A DNA stretch of 64,000 nt from Saprospiraceae bacterium (lineage in GTDB: Bacteria; Bacteroidota; Bacteroidia; Chitinophagales; Saprospiraceae): the NCBI GenBank assembly GCA_016715965.1, contig JADJXG010000001.1:310001-374000 (forward strand), in the 5' to 3' direction. Each line of letters opens with the position of its first letter. Within the stretch, counting starts at the first letter, position 1. Below the pieces are notes generated by a model that had not been told where the DNA came from, did not search any database, and was given only the letters and a program-made list of their open reading frames with translations. Positions 60,159 to 64,000 of the stretch are shown in pieces. Made by a program: the position numbers and the translations under genes.

Positions 60159-63100
60159 ATGTTAAGATTTTACTATATATTCATTTTATTCTTGGTGGCC
60201 TGTCAAACTGACAAGTCTAATCTATCCGGAGAAAATCCGTCCGAAAACAGTGGATCACTTTATACACTATTAAATCCGGAGGTAACAGGTGTCAAATTTA
60301 CCAATCTTTTACAAGAGGACAACAATTATAACTATCTCAATTTTGAAGCCATATATAACGGAGCAGGAGTTGGTGTGCTCGATGTCAATAATGATGGTCT
60401 TCAGGATCTCTTTTTTAGCTCAAATCAAGGTGCAAATAAATTGTTCTTGAACAAAGGAAATTTTGAATTTACTGATATCTCAAATGAAGCCGGAATTGAA
60501 GGAGGAAAAGAATTTAAAGCCGGCGTTACTATTGCAGATGTCAATGGAGATGGATATGATGACATTTACGTATCCTGTCATCTCTACGATTCTGTGCACT
60601 TAAGACGAAATAAACTATATATCAATAATCAGAACAACACATTCACTGAAAAGGCTAAAGAATTTGGAATCGATGATGAAGGGTATAGTATCAATGCAAC
60701 ATTTTTTGATTACGATCTGGATGGTGACTTGGATTTATTTGTAGTCAATCAACCTCCCAATCAATCAGAAATCCGGAATAACATTCGAGAAATTAATTAC
60801 GACTACAGCTCAAAACTATATGAGAATAAAAATGGGATTTTTGAAGACATTACAAAAAAAGCTGGGGTATTCTCCATTGGATACAGTCTATCAGCTGTCA
60901 TTGCCGATGTCTCAAATGATGGTTGGCCTGATATCTATGTCACCAATGATTATACCATGCCTGATTTTGCTTACATCAACAACAAGGATAAAACATTTGT
61001 GGACATTACCCATCAATCTTTTAATCACTTGAGTACTTTCAGCATGGGCTGTGATATTGGCGACATCAACAATGATGGGTGGCTCGATATCATCGTTGCG
61101 GATATGGTGGCAGAAGATCATTATCGCAACAAGGCTAATATGGCTGGTATGAATCCAAAGCTGTTTTGGGAATTGGTAAATAGTGGCTTGCACCACCAAT
61201 ACATGTTTAATACCCTCCATTTAAACAGAGGGAATGGTTTGTTTAGCGATATTGCACAATTGGCAGGTATCTCAAAAACAGATTGGAGTTGGTCCGCACT
61301 TTTTGCAGATTATAACAACGATGGATTGCAAGATTTATACATCACCAATGGTTTAAAGAGGGATGTCCGCAATCGCGATTTCGATCTGTTCAGAATTGAT
61401 TATTTTAAAAATCGGAACAACCCCTCGTATAAAGGTGAAAAATTTGACAATGCAACTGATTTGCTAGACAGAGCTCCGTCTGTAAAACTTGCCAATTATA
61501 TGTACCAGAATACTGGCGATTACCATTTTAAAAACGTCAGCGGTAAATGGGACTTGGCTCAGCCCAGTTTTTCTCAAGGTGCTGCCTATGCTGATCTCGA
61601 CAATGATGGAGATTTGGATCTGGTCGTGAATAATATGGATGAAAATGCATTTTTGTATCGCAACAATTCAAATCCAAAAACAAATCACTATCTGCGCATT
61701 CATTGTGTTGGTCCTGAAAAAAACAGAAAAAGTTTTGGTGCAAGAGCGATTGTATATTACGGCGAAGAATTTCAAATCAGGGAATTATCCAATTCAAGGG
61801 GCTATTTATCCTGTTCGGAACCTGTGTTGCACTTTGGTGTGGGCGGAGTTAAAAAAATTGATTCGCTCATTGTCCGCTGGCCTGGTGGAAGCAGCTTAAA
61901 AATGGAAAATGTAAAAGTCAATCAGGAAATCACTGTGGATATTAAACAAGCCCAAATTAAAATGGAACACCAAATTTTAGGATTTCCAGTACACCAATAT
62001 ACGGCTGATGAAGAAAACATACTTCCCAAGGAAGCTTCTCATTTTGAAAACGAATTTGACGATTACAGAAAGGAAATTTTGATACCGCACAAGATGTCAA
62101 CTTTGGGTCCTTGTCTTGTTGTGGCTGATATCAATCAAGACGGTTTGCAAGATTTTTATCTTGGCGGATCTACCGGTAAAGGAGGAAAATTATTTGTTCA
62201 AAACAATACCGGCGGTTTTGAAATCCTGCAGGGTCCTTGGAATAAATACAAAGACTTGGAAGATGGAGATGCTGCTTTTGAAGATATAGACAAAGATGGT
62301 GATCTGGACTTAATCATTGGAACCGGTAGCAATGAATATCCTGAAGGATCACAAAAATATAAAACGAGGTTATATATCAATAAAGGCAATGGAAAGTTTG
62401 AAGACAGAAGCGATTTATTTCCACCAACCCATATCAGCGTAGGCTTGGTCAAGGTATTTGATATGGATGGAGATGGCGACATGGATGTATTCCTTGGAGG
62501 CAGACAGGTGCCCGGAAAATATGGAATGTCCGCACCCAGCAAAATTCTGATCAATGATTCCGGGAAATTTAAAGATGAGACCTTAGAAAGATGTCCGCAG
62601 CTCAATGAAAATTTTGGAATGGTAAGTTGTGGTGTTTATACTGATTTGAACAGAGATGGGCATCAAGATCTTGTAGTTGCTGGTGAATGGATGAAGATCA
62701 CCATATTGATCAATGATGGCAAAGGTAATTTTAAGGACAAAAGCGAAGAATGGGGAACGGATTCCAGCTATGGTTGGTGGAGCAGTCTGGTAGCTGTTGA
62801 TATTGATAAGGATGGTGATCCGGATTTATTGGCAGGTAATGCGGGTACCAATTTAAAATTTAAAGCATCTCCTGAGAAGCCATTCTCGGTTTATCTGGAT
62901 GACTTTGATGAAAACGGAACCTGGGATACTTATCTGGCCAAATACGACAGTGATGGTAAATTATATCCCATTCGCGGAAGACAATGCAGCAGTGAGCAGA
63001 TGCCCTATATCAAAGATAAATTTAAAAATTATGAGAGCTTTGCCAAAGCAACGGTTCAGGAAATCCTCGAAGGCAAATTGGAAAAGAGTTTGCACAAATT

Positions 63101-63476
63101 TGTCAATGGTTTCGAAAGCGGAATATTCCGAAATGAAAATAAAACTGCATTAAAATTTGAAGCATTCCCCATGGAATGTCAATTTTCTCCCATTCATGAT
63201 TTTGCGGTTTATGATTTTAACAAAGATGGAAAACTTGATTTCACCTATGCAGGAAATTATTATAACCGTGAAATTGAAACCATCCGGTCTGATGCCGGTA
63301 TCGGAGGCATTTGTCTGGGTACTTCACAGAATTCATTTTCATCGGTTCATTCTTCCAAATGTGGATTTTTCCTATCGGGGGATACCAGGAAAATGAAATT
63401 AATTCGGATAAACGGAGCAGATTATCTGATCACCAGTGTAAACAATGGACCTGTCCGATTAAATAGAATTTTGTAA
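60159..63476 (+). CDS. CRTAC1-family FG-GAP/VCBS repeat lipoprotein with ASPIC/UnbV domain
   Basis: A 1105-residue lipoprotein. The frame is open back to 60066, but the ATG at 60159 gives a lipoprotein signal (MLRFYYIFILFLVAC, lipobox LVAC with Cys15) and lies just after a -7 box. Two seven-bladed propellers are likely: FG-GAP/VCBS repeats with calcium-type loops such as DVNNDGLQDL, DVNGDGYDDIY, DLDGDLDLF, DINNDGWLDII (about 60-480) and again DINQDGLQDFY, DIDKDGDLDLI, DMDGDGDMDVF (about 645-1090). Between them an ASPIC/UnbV domain (about 520-590) reads GARAIVYYGEEFQIRELSNS, then GYLSCSEPVLHFGVG and IDSLIVRWPGG. Such proteins often accompany SusC/SusD loci; none is in view. Role unknown, probably cell-surface. 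Confidence 0.92.
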   Translation: MLRFYYIFILFLVACQTDKSNLSGENPSENSGSLYTLLNPEVTGVKFTNLLQEDNNYNYLNFEAIYNGAGVGVLDVNNDGLQDLFFSSNQGANKLFLNKGNFEFTDISNEAGIEGGKEFKAGVTIADVNGDGYDDIYVSCHLYDSVHLRRNKLYINNQNNTFTEKAKEFGIDDEGYSINATFFDYDLDGDLDLFVVNQPPNQSEIRNNIREINYDYSSKLYENKNGIFEDITKKAGVFSIGYSLSAVIADVSNDGWPDIYVTNDYTMPDFAYINNKDKTFVDITHQSFNHLSTFSMGCDIGDINNDGWLDIIVADMVAEDHYRNKANMAGMNPKLFWELVNSGLHHQYMFNTLHLNRGNGLFSDIAQLAGISKTDWSWSALFADYNNDGLQDLYITNGLKRDVRNRDFDLFRIDYFKNRNNPSYKGEKFDNATDLLDRAPSVKLANYMYQNTGDYHFKNVSGKWDLAQPSFSQGAAYADLDNDGDLDLVVNNMDENAFLYRNNSNPKTNHYLRIHCVGPEKNRKSFGARAIVYYGEEFQIRELSNSRGYLSCSEPVLHFGVGGVKKIDSLIVRWPGGSSLKMENVKVNQEITVDIKQAQIKMEHQILGFPVHQYTADEENILPKEASHFENEFDDYRKEILIPHKMSTLGPCLVVADINQDGLQDFYLGGSTGKGGKLFVQNNTGGFEILQGPWNKYKDLEDGDAAFEDIDKDGDLDLIIGTGSNEYPEGSQKYKTRLYINKGNGKFEDRSDLFPPTHISVGLVKVFDMDGDGDMDVFLGGRQVPGKYGMSAPSKILINDSGKFKDETLERCPQLNENFGMVSCGVYTDLNRDGHQDLVVAGEWMKITILINDGKGNFKDKSEEWGTDSSYGWWSSLVAVDIDKDGDPDLLAGNAGTNLKFKASPEKPFSVYLDDFDENGTWDTYLAKYDSDGKLYPIRGRQCSSEQMPYIKDKFKNYESFAKATVQEILEGKLEKSLHKFVNGFESGIFRNENKTALKFEAFPMECQFSPIHDFAVYDFNKDGKLDFTYAGNYYNREIETIRSDAGIGGICLGTSQNSFSSVHSSKCGFFLSGDTRKMKLIRINGADYLITSVNNGPVRLNRIL

Positions 63477-63659
63477 GGACTGCACATCCTGATTTACTCC
63501 AAGTTTTGGTACAATATGATCGGATGGAATTCATCCAATCATGGAGCAAAATCAAATAAGTAGCTCAGAATAAACTTGGCCCAGCATCCAAATCAATATC
63601 AGATACAATCCAATAGATCAGTATTTATTTTTCAATTCGGATCGATGGAATGATCATTT

Positions 63660-63998
63660 TTACTTTAACTTGAAGTAGTCAATATATTCATCCCTTTTCA
63701 CAGGAATGGCTTTCCGGATGTGCAAATAAATAAAAAGATTTGTTTTTGGTGGCACAAAACCAGAACCCCATTCTTTATATGCCATTTCATAGGGAATGTA
63801 TAAGTACGCAACGTCTCCGCATTTCATGGCACTTATTGCTTTATCCAGTCCTTCAATGGTTGCATGGGTACCGGTTATAATATAATCGGCAACACTGGCT
63901 GAGTATGAACTGGCCAACAATGATTTATCTTCAAACAATACTGTTTGATCGAACAAGGTGTATTTGCCTTTACCAATGGCTGGACCTTCTCCATGCTT
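63660..63998 (-). CDS. FKBP-type peptidyl-prolyl cis-trans isomerase, 5' part outside window
   Basis: The C-terminal 112 residues are visible; the frame is open to the right edge (first full codon at 63998). The FKBP fold is recognised by GKYTLFDQTVLFEDKSLLAS, IEGLDKAISAMKCGDVAYLY, the flap IPYEMAYKEWGSGFVPPKTN and the closing LFIYLHIRKA strand. FKBPs speed proline isomerisation during folding; many Bacteroidota forms are periplasmic lipoproteins, but the N-terminus is not visible. It is convergent with the lipoprotein gene; the 183 bp between them show no clear terminator. Confidence 0.88.
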   Translation of the reverse strand, partial: KHGEGPAIGKGKYTLFDQTVLFEDKSLLASSYSASVADYIITGTHATIEGLDKAISAMKCGDVAYLYIPYEMAYKEWGSGFVPPKTNLFIYLHIRKAIPVKRDEYIDYFKLK

Positions 63999-64000
63999 CA

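Overview
The window is an AT-rich bacterial chromosome segment from a member of the Bacteroidota, most likely of the Saprospiria type (inference). Three things point there. Eight genes encode large secreted proteins ending in type IX secretion (T9SS) sorting domains. The promoters follow the Bacteroidota pattern, a TTG near -33 and TAnnTTTG near -7. The left edge carries the N-terminal half of the long 2-oxo acid dehydrogenase E1 protein typical of this phylum. No phage, insertion sequence with a transposase, or CRISPR array is visible.

Layout. 1-6.8 kb: partial E1 gene, a DUF1573 secreted protein, a small membrane-anchored protein divergent from a TPR/transmembrane protein, a T9SS cargo, and mtgA. 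6.9-25.2 kb: two giant T9SS cargo genes (1844 and 2675 codons) with small housekeeping or regulatory genes between them: a DUF3299-like protein, GSCFA, rhomboid, a coiled-coil protein, thymidine kinase and a SET-domain protein. 25.2-38.1 kb: prs, rplY, an ECF sigma/anti-sigma/Spy-like operon, an acyltransferase, a T9SS cargo with a CxxCH motif, a fadN-type beta-oxidation enzyme, exbB-exbD, a CPA2 antiporter, tRNA-Ser(GGA), and ruvX-tatD. 38.2-57.6 kb: a tandem family of four minus-strand giant proteins (1360, 1273, 1039 and 2187 residues). They share a C-terminal order of dockerin-like pair, IKxGDV module, beta-rich (cohesin-like) domain and T9SS signal, and most are preceded by HYR-like beta domains. 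A small secreted protein leads the last unit. 57.6-60.1 kb: a gene-free tract full of structured repeats. 60.1-64 kb: a CRTAC1/FG-GAP lipoprotein and a partial FKBP isomerase.

How they fit together. About half of the DNA encodes proteins predicted to cross the outer membrane by T9SS and stay on the surface or be released: beta-sandwich HYR and DUF11 repeats, SdrD-B domains and acidic linkers that may bind calcium. The remaining genes serve the envelope (peptidoglycan synthesis, phospholipid acylation, proton-motive-force coupling, envelope-stress sigma factor) and core metabolism or DNA repair.

The most unusual part is noncoding. A composite element (about 58.78-59.64 kb) contains four copies of a hairpin unit whose stems change with compensatory substitutions while loops and linkers stay constant. 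The outermost copies face each other in inverted orientation. Inside are a 130-bp inverted repeat like a MITE and an 84-bp triple hairpin, and a second version of the triple hairpin lies 26 kb away at 33.1 kb with all three stems different. This looks like an undescribed family of structured mobile DNA or RNA.
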